Assembly (NCBI GenBank): GCA_019739215.1
Contig: JAHHDR010000035.1
Span: 62,001 to 126,000 of the forward strand
Source of the DNA: Rhizobium sp.
GTDB lineage: Bacteria > Pseudomonadota > Alphaproteobacteria > Rhizobiales > Rhizobiaceae
Length of the DNA stretch: 64,000 nt
Direction: 5' to 3'
Part shown: piece by piece, positions 9,113 to 17,850 of the stretch
Layout: every line of letters starts with the position of its first letter
How positions within the stretch are numbered: the stretch's first letter is position 1
The notes under the pieces: model-generated
Seen by the model: only the letters and a program-made list of their open reading frames with translations
Databases searched by the model: none
Told to the model about the DNA's origin: nothing
Position numbers and translations under genes: made by a program

Positions 9113-10669
9113 TCAGCCACGGTTCAAGGGTCCTCGGGGACCCAGGACCGGAAATGTCGCGAAGCCCAGCCGGTGTCCCGCCGCCAGTGTCGCGAAATAG
9201 ATCAATGTCCCGATCGCCACCTGAAGCGCGATGCTCGGCGCGCCGGCGACGGACAGCATCCCGGCCATGCTGCTGAACGTGATGACGGCAACGATCATGG
9301 CGAGGAGTGCGAAAAGCGAAAAGCTGCAATCACGCAGGACCGTGTCCCATCGCATGCTGCCATAGCGGCTCTGGAGCCGAACGGAGACCAGGAAAGATAC
9401 CACGGAAGCGGCGCATTGGCCCAGCGCCGCGGCGAGCATGCCGAACGGCGCAAGCGCAAGCAGCAGCCCGACGCCGACAAGGCTGTTGATGAGAACGGCG
9501 GGCGGCATCCTGCGGATATTGCCCGACAGCGTCAGGAGCGGTTCGGTGACGTAGCCCGGGATCAGGAGCACCTGCTTCAACGCCAGGAGCGATAGGAGCG
9601 TGGCGGTCGGTGCCCAAGTGTCGCCGAGGACCACGCGCACCAGCGGATCGGCGATCAGCGCCAGGCCAACATAGATGGGCAGTGACACCGTCACGAGAAC
9701 GGTCATCAGGCTGGTGGCGGTGCGACCGATTTCCAAGCGTGCCGCTGCTGGATCGTCGGAAGACGCGGCCGCCTTCCTGAGGTTGAACCAGGCGAGGATC
9801 CGGGCCGGCTCGCCCACCAGTTCGGAGATGGCGGCGACGATGCGTTCGGCGGCCCTGTAGTAGCCGGCTTCCGCCAGCCCGAGGAAGCTGCCGACCAGAA
9901 TGGTCGCGGAATAGGATCGGAACAGGATGATGAAGCGGTTGGCAACGATATGGCGCGAGAAGGCCAGCAACTCCCTGCAGAAGGTCCAGTCCAGCCGGAT
10001 GGCCGGCAGCCACCTGACAGCGACGATGGAGGCGGCAAGAACAAGCAACTGATAGGCCAGGCGGCCGGCGACGAAGGACACCACACCCCAGCCCGACAGG
10101 ATGCCGAGCACCACGACCGCAAACCCGGCCGCTTCGCCGAGAATGCGGATCAGCGCAAGGTCGCGAAGCCGGCCCTCGGCGACGATCACGGCATCATAGA
10201 CGGTCGACAGAGCCGATGGCAGGATCCAGCAACTGAAGAGCGCAATGATCGCCGCTTCCTCGGGCTGCTGGAAATACCAGTCGATCACGGCCGTGGCGGA
10301 CAGCCCGAACATCGTGACCAGCCCGCCGGAGGCGATGGCGATTGTGGCGACTTCGGACAGGCGGTGCCGATATTCCGGCGTGTTCAACACGAACTCGCCC
10401 CAGCCGCCCTCGGCAATGGCGACGAAGAGCAGGGCGAATGCCGAGCTATAGGCGTAAAAGCCGAATTCGTGTGATGTGAGCGTACGGGCAGCCAGTATGA
10501 AGGCAGCGATCTGGGCGACCTGGGAGATGATCTTGGCCGTGAGCGTCCATGTGCCGTCCCCGACGATCCGCGCCATCGGTGAGCGCAGCCAGCGCGCGCC
10601 CCGGAGCCTCAACCTTGATCCGGACGGCCTCAGCATTCCCCTGGTCCCAGACGGACGTTCGACTTGCAT
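9113..10669 (-). CDS. Polysaccharide flippase, Wzx-like (MVF/PST superfamily)
   Basis: The 518-residue protein has about 12-14 hydrophobic segments, starting after a basic N-terminus with GDGTWTLTAKIISQVAQIAA, the usual opening of Wzx-type flippases. It would move the lipid-linked repeat unit across the inner membrane for polymerisation by the Wzy protein encoded at 15028-16467. The first 30 residues are unusually basic for the family and have no clear ribosome-binding site, so the real start may be the internal ATG near 10576 (MARIVGDG). It is divergent from a small ORF at 10832. Confidence 0.85.
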   Translation of the reverse strand: MQVERPSGTRGMLRPSGSRLRLRGARWLRSPMARIVGDGTWTLTAKIISQVAQIAAFILAARTLTSHEFGFYAYSSAFALLFVAIAEGGWGEFVLNTPEYRHRLSEVATIAIASGGLVTMFGLSATAVIDWYFQQPEEAAIIALFSCWILPSALSTVYDAVIVAEGRLRDLALIRILGEAAGFAVVVLGILSGWGVVSFVAGRLAYQLLVLAASIVAVRWLPAIRLDWTFCRELLAFSRHIVANRFIILFRSYSATILVGSFLGLAEAGYYRAAERIVAAISELVGEPARILAWFNLRKAAASSDDPAAARLEIGRTATSLMTVLVTVSLPIYVGLALIADPLVRVVLGDTWAPTATLLSLLALKQVLLIPGYVTEPLLTLSGNIRRMPPAVLINSLVGVGLLLALAPFGMLAAALGQCAASVVSFLVSVRLQSRYGSMRWDTVLRDCSFSLFALLAMIVAVITFSSMAGMLSVAGAPSIALQVAIGTLIYFATLAAGHRLGFATFPVLGPRGPLNRG

Positions 10670-10831
10670 GCAGCGAAAGAGCTGCCCGAAAAAAGCCGCG
10701 CATTTCGGTCAAGCGCAAGCTTGGCGCAATGAGAATCGGCGATCATCCGTTCGGACTCGATGCGGCTGCCGTCGGTCGGGTTGCGCGTTGAAGCCCGCCG
10801 GCATGTCGCATACTCAGTCGGGACCAAGAAG

Positions 10832-10951
10832 ATGAGCGAAGACACGATCATGCCACGCTGGCGCCTCTTGAACGTCAAGTACGCCTTGCGGTGGTCGCTG
10901 CTGGCCTTCTGCGTCGTCGTATGGGTCTCGGCCATTGTACTGCTCATGTGA
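10832..10951 (+). CDS. Possible 39-residue single-span membrane peptide
   Basis: A short ORF between the divergent flippase and the convergent priming transferase encodes a peptide with a basic amphipathic start (PRWRLLNVKYALR) and one clear membrane segment (WSLLAFCVVVWVSAIVLLM) that runs to the C-terminus. Small membrane peptides are known as modulators in rhizobial polysaccharide loci, but I do not recognise this one. The upstream AAGAAG is only a weak ribosome-binding site. An internal ATG at 10850 is an alternative start. Confidence 0.4.
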   Translation: MSEDTIMPRWRLLNVKYALRWSLLAFCVVVWVSAIVLLM

Positions 10952-10958
10952 TGGAGGG

Positions 10959-11636
10959 TCAGCCTTCGTTCGTCGCGAAGAGCACGACCCCGACCGTCCT
11001 GAAAAGGATCACCAGATCCTTCCCCACGGAGCGGGTGTGGAAATACTCGACATCGTAGGCAACGCGCTCTGAATAGGTGGTGTCCGGGCGCCGCATGACC
11101 TGCCACAGACCGGTAATGCCGGGTGTCATCGACAGGTAGTATCCGACATAGCCCTCGTAGCGCACGAGTTCTCCCGTCGTGACTGGGCGTGGTCCGACCA
11201 GGCTCATCTCGCCGCGTAGGATATTGAGAAACTGCGGCAGTTCGTCCGCGCTGGTGATGCGGAGATATTTGCCCAGGAGGTGCACCCTCGGATCGGCCTT
11301 GAGTTTCTGGGTCTGGCGCCATTCCTCGGCGCGATCCTGATCGATGGCGAGGAGTTGGGCGAGAATCTCGTCGGAGTTCCTGCGCATGGTGCGGAACTTG
11401 AAGCATTGGAAGACCTTGCCGTCCCTGCCCACGCGATTGTGCCGGTAGAACACGGGCCGACCATCCGCGATGAGTAGCCCCAGCGCGATCAGCGCCAGGG
11501 CGGGCAGCAGAAACAGAAGGGCAGGGACCGCGATGGCAAGATCCATGGCGCGCTTGTTCCAGGTCCCGCGGCGGACCTTGCGCGTCTTGAGATGCGACTC
11601 GATCTCATTCGGAAACTGATCACTTATCAATGACAT
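10959..11636 (-). CDS. Undecaprenyl-phosphate sugar phosphotransferase, ExoY type
   Basis: From ATG 11636, which has GGAGAG upstream, the protein has 225 residues, the normal length of ExoY-type priming transferases. It has one N-terminal membrane segment (about residues 29-58, MDLAIAVPALLFLLPALALI), then the catalytic core with FKFRTMR, TSADELPQFLNILRGEMSLV and GPRP, and the C-terminal PGITGLWQV motif. It would move a sugar 1-phosphate to undecaprenyl phosphate, the first committed step of repeat-unit assembly. The frame is open a further 77 codons upstream but those residues are not family-like. It ends 7 bases from the small plus-strand ORF. Confidence 0.92.
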   Translation of the reverse strand: MSLISDQFPNEIESHLKTRKVRRGTWNKRAMDLAIAVPALLFLLPALALIALGLLIADGRPVFYRHNRVGRDGKVFQCFKFRTMRRNSDEILAQLLAIDQDRAEEWRQTQKLKADPRVHLLGKYLRITSADELPQFLNILRGEMSLVGPRPVTTGELVRYEGYVGYYLSMTPGITGLWQVMRRPDTTYSERVAYDVEYFHTRSVGKDLVILFRTVGVVLFATNEG

Positions 11637-11917
11637 CTGGCTCTCCAGCTTGTCTTCAGGCTGCCAGCCACGCCCCGCAAATTCAATTGATCCTAGTGGA
11701 TGAAGACTAGTCAGATTGAGGTAGGGGGGTGGACGCGATCTAAGCTTGGTCATTCGCGGTCCGCGGCGCCGGTGCTGCGGTCTTGGAACCGCTGTACTGA
11801 CGTCGACGCGGCGCGTGGTGACGCCACCGCCATGCAAATATCGTTGGGGATGAGGAGAGGGGACCAATCTCCGGGGCTTCGGGCGCCGGAGATCGGTGCG
11901 TGCGATCCGTCAGATCG

Positions 11918-12673
11918 CTATTTCATGAGGCCGCGGAGCTTGAACGCGACCTCGGTGCGGTTGCTGGCGTTCAGCTTCTTCATAATGTTTCGGATATGGA
12001 CTTTGACTGTGCTTTCGCAAAGATCCATCTCATAAGCGATGATCTTGTTGGCCTTGCCGCGGCGAAGGGCCTCCGAGATCTGGATTTCCCGCGGCGTGAA
12101 CAGGACGCTGAAGCACTTGTCGCCCTGGGCCATCGAGTTGATGAATTCCTTCATCGCCAGAATGCTGCTCGCCGGGATGAATACACCGCCGGCGCGGGCG
12201 AGCGAAATCGCTTCAGCCGCCACGTTGATGCCGACGCTGGTGGGGATGTAGCCCCGGGCGCCACATTCCACGGCCTTGAGCACGTGATGGAGGTCATCGC
12301 TCTCGGCAATGACGACGACAGGACAATCCTTGAAGGACGTCGAAAGCTCGGCGATCTTGTCGCCGACGCCGGCCTCGGCCAGCGTCTTGCTGCCCAGGAT
12401 CACGATGAGTGCGGACGGGTCGCGGGATACCGACCTGGCCTGCCATTCCTCCGTGGACGCTGCCGTCGCGATGTTGAGGTCCGGATCATAGGCCATCAGG
12501 CTGCGGGCGAGGCATTCCCTTTCAAGCGCCCTCTGGTCGATTATGAGTACATAGTCGCTGGATGAAGCGGAAGGCGTCGAATTTTTCTCGTAATCGCCTT
12601 CGCTTACTTCCATTGGGCTGAATACACGACTGGACGTGTAGTCAATTAGTCTATCTGCTGTGGATAGTTCCAT
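11918..12673 (-). CDS. LuxR-family transcriptional regulator with degenerate receiver domain
   Basis: From ATG 12673 (GGGGAGG nine bases upstream) the protein has 251 residues. Residues about 40-160 have a CheY-like fold pattern (DYVLIIDQRALERE at the start, VVVIAESDDLHHVLKAVECGARGYI later). The phospho-acceptor aspartate is missing (SALIVILGSK), only one residue of the acidic pair is present, and the late lysine is replaced by Pro-Thr. The C-terminal NarL/LuxR helix-turn-helix (about 185-250, FTPREIQISEALRRGKANK, then ESTVKVHIRNIMKKL) is intact. It probably binds DNA without classical phosphorylation. Its place beside the priming transferase suggests control of the exopolysaccharide genes, which is inference. 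Confidence 0.85.
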   Translation of the reverse strand: MELSTADRLIDYTSSRVFSPMEVSEGDYEKNSTPSASSSDYVLIIDQRALERECLARSLMAYDPDLNIATAASTEEWQARSVSRDPSALIVILGSKTLAEAGVGDKIAELSTSFKDCPVVVIAESDDLHHVLKAVECGARGYIPTSVGINVAAEAISLARAGGVFIPASSILAMKEFINSMAQGDKCFSVLFTPREIQISEALRRGKANKIIAYEMDLCESTVKVHIRNIMKKLNASNRTEVAFKLRGLMK

Positions 12674-12741
12674 TTCATATCCTCCCCTGACGAGCAAAAG
12701 ACGCGGAATACAGTCCCAAATATCCAGCATCAGGTTGAGTT

Positions 12742-12769
12742 TGCCGATTTCTATTCCTGATAATCGGCA
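12742..12769. promoter_or_regulatory. Inverted repeat upstream of the LuxR-family gene
   Basis: Two perfect 8-base arms (TGCCGATT and AATCGGCA) are separated by 12 bases, centred about 80 bases upstream of the regulator's start in an AT-rich gap. The size and position suit a dimeric operator, possibly autoregulatory. A short RNA hairpin in the leader is the alternative. Confidence 0.4.
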
Positions 12770-12857
12770 TAGATTTCATTCTACGTAATCAAGTTAACAA
12801 TTTTTTTACCCAATTGCATTAACATGGGTTAACTATGGCCTAAAAAAGTCAGAATTT

Positions 12858-12876
12858 ATGTGCGTGATTCGCACAT
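12858..12876. promoter_or_regulatory. Palindrome ATGTGCG-N5-CGCACAT in the LuxR/Crp gap
   Basis: Perfect 7-base arms flank a 5-base centre, 36 bases beyond the stop codon of the Crp/Fnr-family gene and about 185 bases upstream of the LuxR-family gene. No T-run follows on either strand, so an operator is a better guess than a terminator. Confidence 0.4.
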
Positions 12877-12911
12877 ATTTGCCGCAAGGCGCCATTTGTA
12901 CTGAATGTGAA

Positions 12912-13649
12912 TTAGGAATGTGGGCGCCGCGCGCCGTCGCCGTAACTCGAAGCGGTGCCTGGCAACAGGTAATCATCCTCGAACCCGACCATCTCGATCA
13001 GGCGTTGACGGTCTGGAAATTCGACGAGTCCGTTGCGGAACCAGACCAGCCCCCTCATCCTCATGTCCTTGAGCACCCGATTGACATGAACCGTGGACAG
13101 ACCGACGGCATCGCCGATATCGGCCTGTCTGAGAGGACAGATGAAACCATCAAAGGTCGGCTTGGCGAAATCGCGCGACCGGACCGCAAGTTCGAGAAGC
13201 AAATGGCCGGTCCGCTCAAGGACATCGCGGCGTCCGATATTGGCAAGCCGTTCCGACATTCTTGCCTGCCGCTTCAGCATTTCGAGGCGCAGGCGTCGCG
13301 ACAGTCCGCTGACGCGTTCGGCGTCATCGCTCAATACGTCGGGCCATTCGCAGCAGGAGACATCGGTGAGGGCATAGATTGTTTCCTGGGCCAACTGGGC
13401 TGCGGTCTTCGAAATCACGTCACCGCTAAGCAGGAAGTCGGTCACGACACGGGTTCCGCCCGGCAGGACCTTGTAGGTCATAGCCCAGCCCGAGGTGATG
13501 TAGACCGCTCGCGCACCTTCGTCGTCCGGCTCGAAAATGACCGTGCGCTCGGAGAAGCGGCGCGTCACTGCGTCCTCCGTCTTGCGTGTCGCCTCCGCGG
13601 TTCTGAAACCGCGGGCCATGTCTTCCATGGCCACTTGCATGCCCTTCAT
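12912..13649 (-). CDS. Crp/Fnr-family transcriptional regulator
   Basis: From ATG 13649, chosen for GAGGA six bases upstream, the protein has 245 residues. The N-terminal half is a cyclic-nucleotide-binding-like beta roll (FEPDDEGARAVYITSGWAMTYKVLPGG, then SGDVI near residue 80). The C-terminal winged helix has PLRQADIGDAVGLSTVHVNRVLKDMR. There is no four-cysteine cluster of the Fnr type, so it is unlikely to carry an oxygen-sensing iron-sulfur centre. Effector and targets are unknown. It lies between the pyruvyl transferase operon and the LuxR-family gene, on the same strand as both, with a 21-base palindrome upstream. Confidence 0.88.
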   Translation of the reverse strand: MKGMQVAMEDMARGFRTAEATRKTEDAVTRRFSERTVIFEPDDEGARAVYITSGWAMTYKVLPGGTRVVTDFLLSGDVISKTAAQLAQETIYALTDVSCCEWPDVLSDDAERVSGLSRRLRLEMLKRQARMSERLANIGRRDVLERTGHLLLELAVRSRDFAKPTFDGFICPLRQADIGDAVGLSTVHVNRVLKDMRMRGLVWFRNGLVEFPDRQRLIEMVGFEDDYLLPGTASSYGDGARRPHS

Positions 13650-13710
13650 GCGACGTCCTCGCATTGTTGCCGGCGATCAGATGAGCACCATATCCTATGA
13701 AGTTAAAGAG

Positions 13711-13731
13711 TGTATTAGCAAGCCTAATACA
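13711..13731. promoter_or_regulatory. 21-base palindrome upstream of the Crp/Fnr-family gene
   Basis: TGTATTAG and CTAATACA are perfect 8-base arms around a 5-base centre, in an AT-rich gap 62 bases upstream of the regulator's start and 35 bases past the stop of the pyruvyl transferase gene. It looks like a dimeric operator. The AT-rich stem with no strong T-run makes it a poor terminator. Confidence 0.45.
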
Positions 13732-13765
13732 TCAACCTCTGTCGTAATTTTTCGTTCCCTCATGT

Positions 13766-15031
13766 TCATACTGTTTTAGGAAATGCAGTCAGGACAGTGT
13801 TCTTCGACGGCTGCCTTCCAGGTTCGACCTGCGATGGTCGATATTCTAATGCCGAACGAAGGAACGTCGGCGTGCTTGACTTTGCATTCATGCAGAAGGT
13901 CGACATCTGATTTCGGTCAATTCCTTCGGTGTTTGCTTCACCCAAAGTGGCGATTATCTGACCCACCGTCATTGACTTGCCGCTCAGGCAATAGCGGCCG
14001 CGACCGACCCGATCGAAGAAGCCGGGTAGCTTGTTGTCCCATCCGAGGCCGACATGGGGAATGCCGAGCGAGTAGCACGCAATGCAGGCGTGAAGCCGGT
14101 GGGCGAGCACGACCGTAGCCGACTGGAGAAGGACGAGCAGGTCTTCGGGGCGTTCCGGGCGTTCGGCGAGCGAAAGACGGCCATCCCGCACGATCGTCGC
14201 CAATTCCGGAAGGCCTGCGACGCGTTCGGCGAACGACTGGTCCTCGCGGGCGCCATTCGTGAACAGGTTCACCCGGTATCCGCGATCGATGGCGTTGCGA
14301 ATGAGTTCGGAATAGTCGGCCAGGCCCGAGAGCGGGATCGCCGCAGGATCAATGCTCGCATGTCGGCGCAGGATCATCGGTGCCGTGACACAGACGCCGA
14401 GCATCTTGCGTCTGAAGATATGGGCAATCTCGACATCCGGCAGGCTCAATTCGTTTGCGAGCAGACCTGGATCGGGTGCGATCGACGGCACGGGGCCGTC
14501 GGGGAAATGGATCTTCCAGTTGGCCAGCGAGACGTCGTCGCGGACGGAAACCGATACGAGATTGGTGCGGCTGATACGACCGAATAGGTCGCGGGCCTTC
14601 CCGGACCATCGCGCGCTGACGCCCACGGCGTGAATCGCGAGTGGCTTTCCGGACCGCGCGACGCAGTCGAGGGCGGCGGCGACCTTGATGGGGAAATTCA
14701 GGTCGTCGTCCTGGAACAGATTGCCACCGCCCAGGACGATGGCGTCGGCAGACCGGAGCGCCCGGTCGTATTTCAGCCTCAGTCCCTTCATCTTGCGGCT
14801 CAGGATCGCGGCGACGAGCGCGCGCCTGATGGGCGAAGGCAGGTGTTCGAGCACCCGCAGGGCCGTCGTCCGGCGCCGGTGGGTCGAGCCGAACGCTGTC
14901 CGGCCAGCCAGGTCGATCGTCTCGACCTTGACGTCTTCGCCACCCTCGGCCAAGGCCTTTTCGAGGCAAAGCGCCAGGAGCCCGTCCCCGAGGTTGTCAC
15001 TATACTTGACGTTGAAGACCAGGATTTTCAC
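13766..15031 (-). CDS. Polysaccharide pyruvyl transferase family protein
   Basis: The 421-residue protein has the family's N-terminal start MKILVFNVKYSDNLGDGLL, the glycine-rich block AIVLGGGNLFQDD near residue 95, and a C-terminal HRLHACIACYSLGIPHVGL motif, all typical of CsaB/ExoV-like ketal pyruvyl transferases. It would use phosphoenolpyruvate to add a charged pyruvyl ketal to the exopolysaccharide. Its ATG overlaps the stop of the Wzy gene by four bases (ATGA), so translation is probably coupled. The last 40 residues are not conserved-looking. Confidence 0.85.
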   Translation of the reverse strand: MKILVFNVKYSDNLGDGLLALCLEKALAEGGEDVKVETIDLAGRTAFGSTHRRRTTALRVLEHLPSPIRRALVAAILSRKMKGLRLKYDRALRSADAIVLGGGNLFQDDDLNFPIKVAAALDCVARSGKPLAIHAVGVSARWSGKARDLFGRISRTNLVSVSVRDDVSLANWKIHFPDGPVPSIAPDPGLLANELSLPDVEIAHIFRRKMLGVCVTAPMILRRHASIDPAAIPLSGLADYSELIRNAIDRGYRVNLFTNGAREDQSFAERVAGLPELATIVRDGRLSLAERPERPEDLLVLLQSATVVLAHRLHACIACYSLGIPHVGLGWDNKLPGFFDRVGRGRYCLSGKSMTVGQIIATLGEANTEGIDRNQMSTFCMNAKSSTPTFLRSALEYRPSQVEPGRQPSKNTVLTAFPKTV

Positions 15032-16467
15032 GACTGGGACGTCTCCGGCTTTAAGTGGGGCGCGTATCTCGAAAGCGCTTCGGCATATCGGGGCGCGGGC
15101 GCGGGTGCAGCAGCCTGCGATGCGATGAAACCCGCCAGAATGTAGAACAGCAGCCCGAGATCGTAGCCGGTGCCTGAGATCGCCACCGTGACAAGCGACG
15201 CGAAGATGCCGTTCTTGGCGGCCTTCACCACGACGGCGGTTTCCGTATCCGGCTCGCCGACCTTGAGCGTGAACAAGGTGAAGATGAAGGCCGAGAACAG
15301 GATGAGACCGGGGATGCCGATGTTCGAGAGCAGGACGAGAATGAAGCTGGATGCCCGGGCGCTGCCCAGGCCGGCGCCGAGCCAGGCGGTGTCGAGAAAG
15401 GTCTGGTAGGCGACGCTGTTCCAGGCGGCACGCTCGCGGCCCGACTGGCTGTGTGCCTTTGACAGGACGATCTCGTCGAAAAATGCATGAATGGCTGCCG
15501 CAATCTCGGGAAAGACGACGACCAGCATCAGTACGACGAATGGGAGGCCGGCAGCGATGAAAACCAGCGCGGCCGGCCGGCCGAAGCGCGGCGACCGCGC
15601 GCTCGCCAGGAAGGATTGCGTGAGGATGACCGGCAGCACGAGCGCGAGGCAGACAAGGGCCGTGGCCGATGTCGACAGGACGAGAAAGACGAGGGAAAGG
15701 CCCGCGACCGGGCCGGTGAGGCGCGGGCGGATCCTCGCCAACCAGAGCGTCGCTGTTACCGCGAAAAGCGTGACGGTATAGTCGGCGAAGGCGGATGCCT
15801 CGGGAAACGTGCCGGATATTCGCTTGAGGCCGCCCTTCTCCGCGCCGGTCAGCAATGCGTAGTTGGCGGTGCGGACGAAGCCGAGCAACTCGCTGGTGCC
15901 GGTGAAATGGGTGATGATATCAGCCACGGCAAAGGCGATGTTTATGGCACCGACAACGGCGATGGCCTTGATGAACTGGTCCTTGCTGCCAAAGCCCGAG
16001 AAATGGGCGAAGGTGAAGAGAAAGCAGAGCAGTCCGCCGATGGCATAGACCGACTGGGTGATGTTGCCGGATGCGAACTTGAGCGGAGCGAGCGTGATCA
16101 CGTTGCGCGCGCCGGATGTCCGCTGCACGATCATCGTCTCGGTGTCGCCCTGGAAGAAATAGGGATAGGCAAAGGCGGTGACCAGCCCGAACGCCGTCAG
16201 CAGGAGGAGCAGGAAGCCGACCCGGCGTGTGTTGACGGCCTCCAGCGAAGGGCCGGGCCCATAGGCCATCAGGCAGCGCAGCACGAAGAAGACCAGATAA
16301 AGGTTCGGCACGAGGATCGACGCGCCGCCGAGCGACGGAAGGCTGAGCGCAGCTGCCGCGCCGAAAACCGTGCAGATGGAGAGAACGAGCAATGCAACAG
16401 AAGCGGGCATGAAGAACGTTGCCACGCCCAGAAGTATTGTCAGCAATCCCATCAACTCTAGTTGCAT
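15028..16467 (-). CDS. O-antigen ligase/polymerase-like membrane protein, Wzy type
   Basis: The 479-residue protein has roughly 11-13 hydrophobic segments from the first residue to about 455 and a larger loop near residues 330-350 with the conserved-style SGRERAAWNSVAYQTF. This is the layout of O-antigen ligase and Wzy polymerase proteins. In this locus, with an ExoY-like primer and a Wzx-like flippase, polymerisation of repeat units on the periplasmic side is the likely role. It is the first gene of a minus-strand operon with the pyruvyl transferase and is divergent from the GH16 gene. Confidence 0.82.
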   Translation of the reverse strand: MQLELMGLLTILLGVATFFMPASVALLVLSICTVFGAAAALSLPSLGGASILVPNLYLVFFVLRCLMAYGPGPSLEAVNTRRVGFLLLLLTAFGLVTAFAYPYFFQGDTETMIVQRTSGARNVITLAPLKFASGNITQSVYAIGGLLCFLFTFAHFSGFGSKDQFIKAIAVVGAINIAFAVADIITHFTGTSELLGFVRTANYALLTGAEKGGLKRISGTFPEASAFADYTVTLFAVTATLWLARIRPRLTGPVAGLSLVFLVLSTSATALVCLALVLPVILTQSFLASARSPRFGRPAALVFIAAGLPFVVLMLVVVFPEIAAAIHAFFDEIVLSKAHSQSGRERAAWNSVAYQTFLDTAWLGAGLGSARASSFILVLLSNIGIPGLILFSAFIFTLFTLKVGEPDTETAVVVKAAKNGIFASLVTVAISGTGYDLGLLFYILAGFIASQAAAPAPAPRYAEALSRYAPHLKPETSQS

Positions 16468-16583
16468 GGACTAGCACCTGGTACCGGTATGCGTTCAGTT
16501 AAGACATCCTAGCATAGTCAAGCCGGTCTGTGTTCGACAAGCGCGTAAGTCTTTTTGGGTAGATATGCCACTTTTTCGGACGT

Positions 16584-16608
16584 ATACCTGTCGTGCGGGT
16601 AGAGGTAT
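16584..16608. promoter_or_regulatory. Imperfect inverted repeat between wzy-like and GH16 genes
   Basis: ATACCT and AGGTAT arms with a 13-base centre lie in the divergent 187-base gap, 47 bases before the GH16 start. It could be an operator shared by the two divergent genes, but six-base arms can arise by chance. Confidence 0.25.
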
Positions 16609-16654
16609 GGATGGTTTCAACAGTATCCAGATCGCTTTTCACCGGGTTTAGAAT

Positions 16655-17482
16655 ATGCGAACCAGACGAACAATCGGGCGTTGCATCATCCATCTTGTCA
16701 CGGTTGTCGCAGTCTGCCTGCCGCTTGCACAATCCCGCGCCTCAGGTTCTTCGCCGGAACCGGGTGAAGAGATCAACATCGATGCGATGAAGCTAACTTT
16801 CAGCGAGGAGTTCGACACGCTCGATGTTTCGGCATGGGGGCCGGGCACGCGATGGATTGCCCATACGCCCTGGTCCGGGGACTTTGGCGGTGCCAGGTTC
16901 GGAAATCCGGGCAAGAATTCCCCCTTCTCGATCGACAGCGGCGTGTTGCGCATCGAGGCGACCCGCGACGAGGTGGGCAACTGGCGATCCGGACTTCTGG
17001 CGTCGGTCGATACCAAGGGGGCGGGCTTCTCCCAGCAATACGGCTATTTCGAAATGCGCGCGCGATTGCCCGAGGGCGCTGGCGTCTGGCCGGCCTTCTG
17101 GCTGATCGGCAAGGACCGCAGCAAGGCGACCGCGGAAATCGACGTGCTGGAATTCTATGGCGACAAACCCGGGGCCTATTCGTCGGTCGTCCACGTGTGG
17201 CACAAGAACGGCAAGCATTATTCGAAAGGCAATCGCAACGCGGTCTTTGCCGACGCGAGTCCTGCGGACTTCCACACCTATGGCGTGAAGATCGATGCGG
17301 AGTTCATCCGGATCTACTTCAACAGGAAACTGATGTGGAAGACGCCGACGCAGCCAGAGCATCGCCAGCCGATGTACGTGCTGCTCAATCTGGCGCTGGT
17401 CGACGGACCAACCAACCTTCTGACCCCCGATCCATCGCACATGTTTGTGGATTATGTACGGGCATATGCCACCGACCCATGA
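16655..17482 (+). CDS. Secreted glycoside hydrolase family 16 glycanase, ExoK type
   Basis: The 275-residue protein has a signal peptide (residues about 1-30, ending near ASG) and one GH16 beta-jelly-roll domain. The catalytic motif EIDVLE places the nucleophile at E161, the helper aspartate at D163 and the acid/base at E166. KLTFSEEFDTLD and PAFWLIGKD are further family blocks. ExoK-type enzymes cleave beta-glucan linkages in nascent exopolysaccharide and shape its length. It is transcribed away from the wzy-like operon and is the last clear exopolysaccharide gene before the NRPS-PKS cluster. Confidence 0.9.
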   Translation: MRTRRTIGRCIIHLVTVVAVCLPLAQSRASGSSPEPGEEINIDAMKLTFSEEFDTLDVSAWGPGTRWIAHTPWSGDFGGARFGNPGKNSPFSIDSGVLRIEATRDEVGNWRSGLLASVDTKGAGFSQQYGYFEMRARLPEGAGVWPAFWLIGKDRSKATAEIDVLEFYGDKPGAYSSVVHVWHKNGKHYSKGNRNAVFADASPADFHTYGVKIDAEFIRIYFNRKLMWKTPTQPEHRQPMYVLLNLALVDGPTNLLTPDPSHMFVDYVRAYATDP

Positions 17483-17850
17483 TGGGACAGGCCTGTATCA
17501 TTTCCGGCCAGTGACGGACCGAGGAGCGCCGGTCCATCGAGCCACGTCAGGCACTAATATCTGAAATCATTTCCAGATTCAGCTCGTCTGGCGCGCCGGA
17601 AAATCTGACGATGCCGGCTCGCGGCGCCGTGTCCGAGCCCGTTCCTCCAGCCCTTTCCCGATCGTGTCAGCCAAAGGGATTAAGCGTGCGGCCCGATCGG
17701 TTGAGCCCGTAAGCCCAATGAGCATCTTTCTATTTCGGGGCGTCGTGAAATTCTGTGATCGAGCGAATTCGCATGGTCAGTCACCGCGATTGCCAACGGA
17801 CGATACGCTCCTGGCGAAACTATACTTTTAGTTGCCGAGAGGAATGAAAG
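17483..17850. other. Non-coding gap upstream of the NRPS-PKS operon
   Basis: These 368 bases hold no credible gene. A small hairpin (GGACCG/CGGTCC arms, 17516-17535) follows the GH16 stop by 33 bases and may help end that transcript, although no T-run follows. The rest should carry the promoter of the biosynthetic operon. I saw no recognisable sigma-54 site or regulator palindrome. Confidence 0.4.

Noticed and set aside
11637-11867. N-terminal extension of the ExoY-type transferase
   Set aside because: The extra 77 residues are Arg/Pro-rich and unlike the family, and ATG 11636 has a ribosome-binding site and gives the usual ExoY length.
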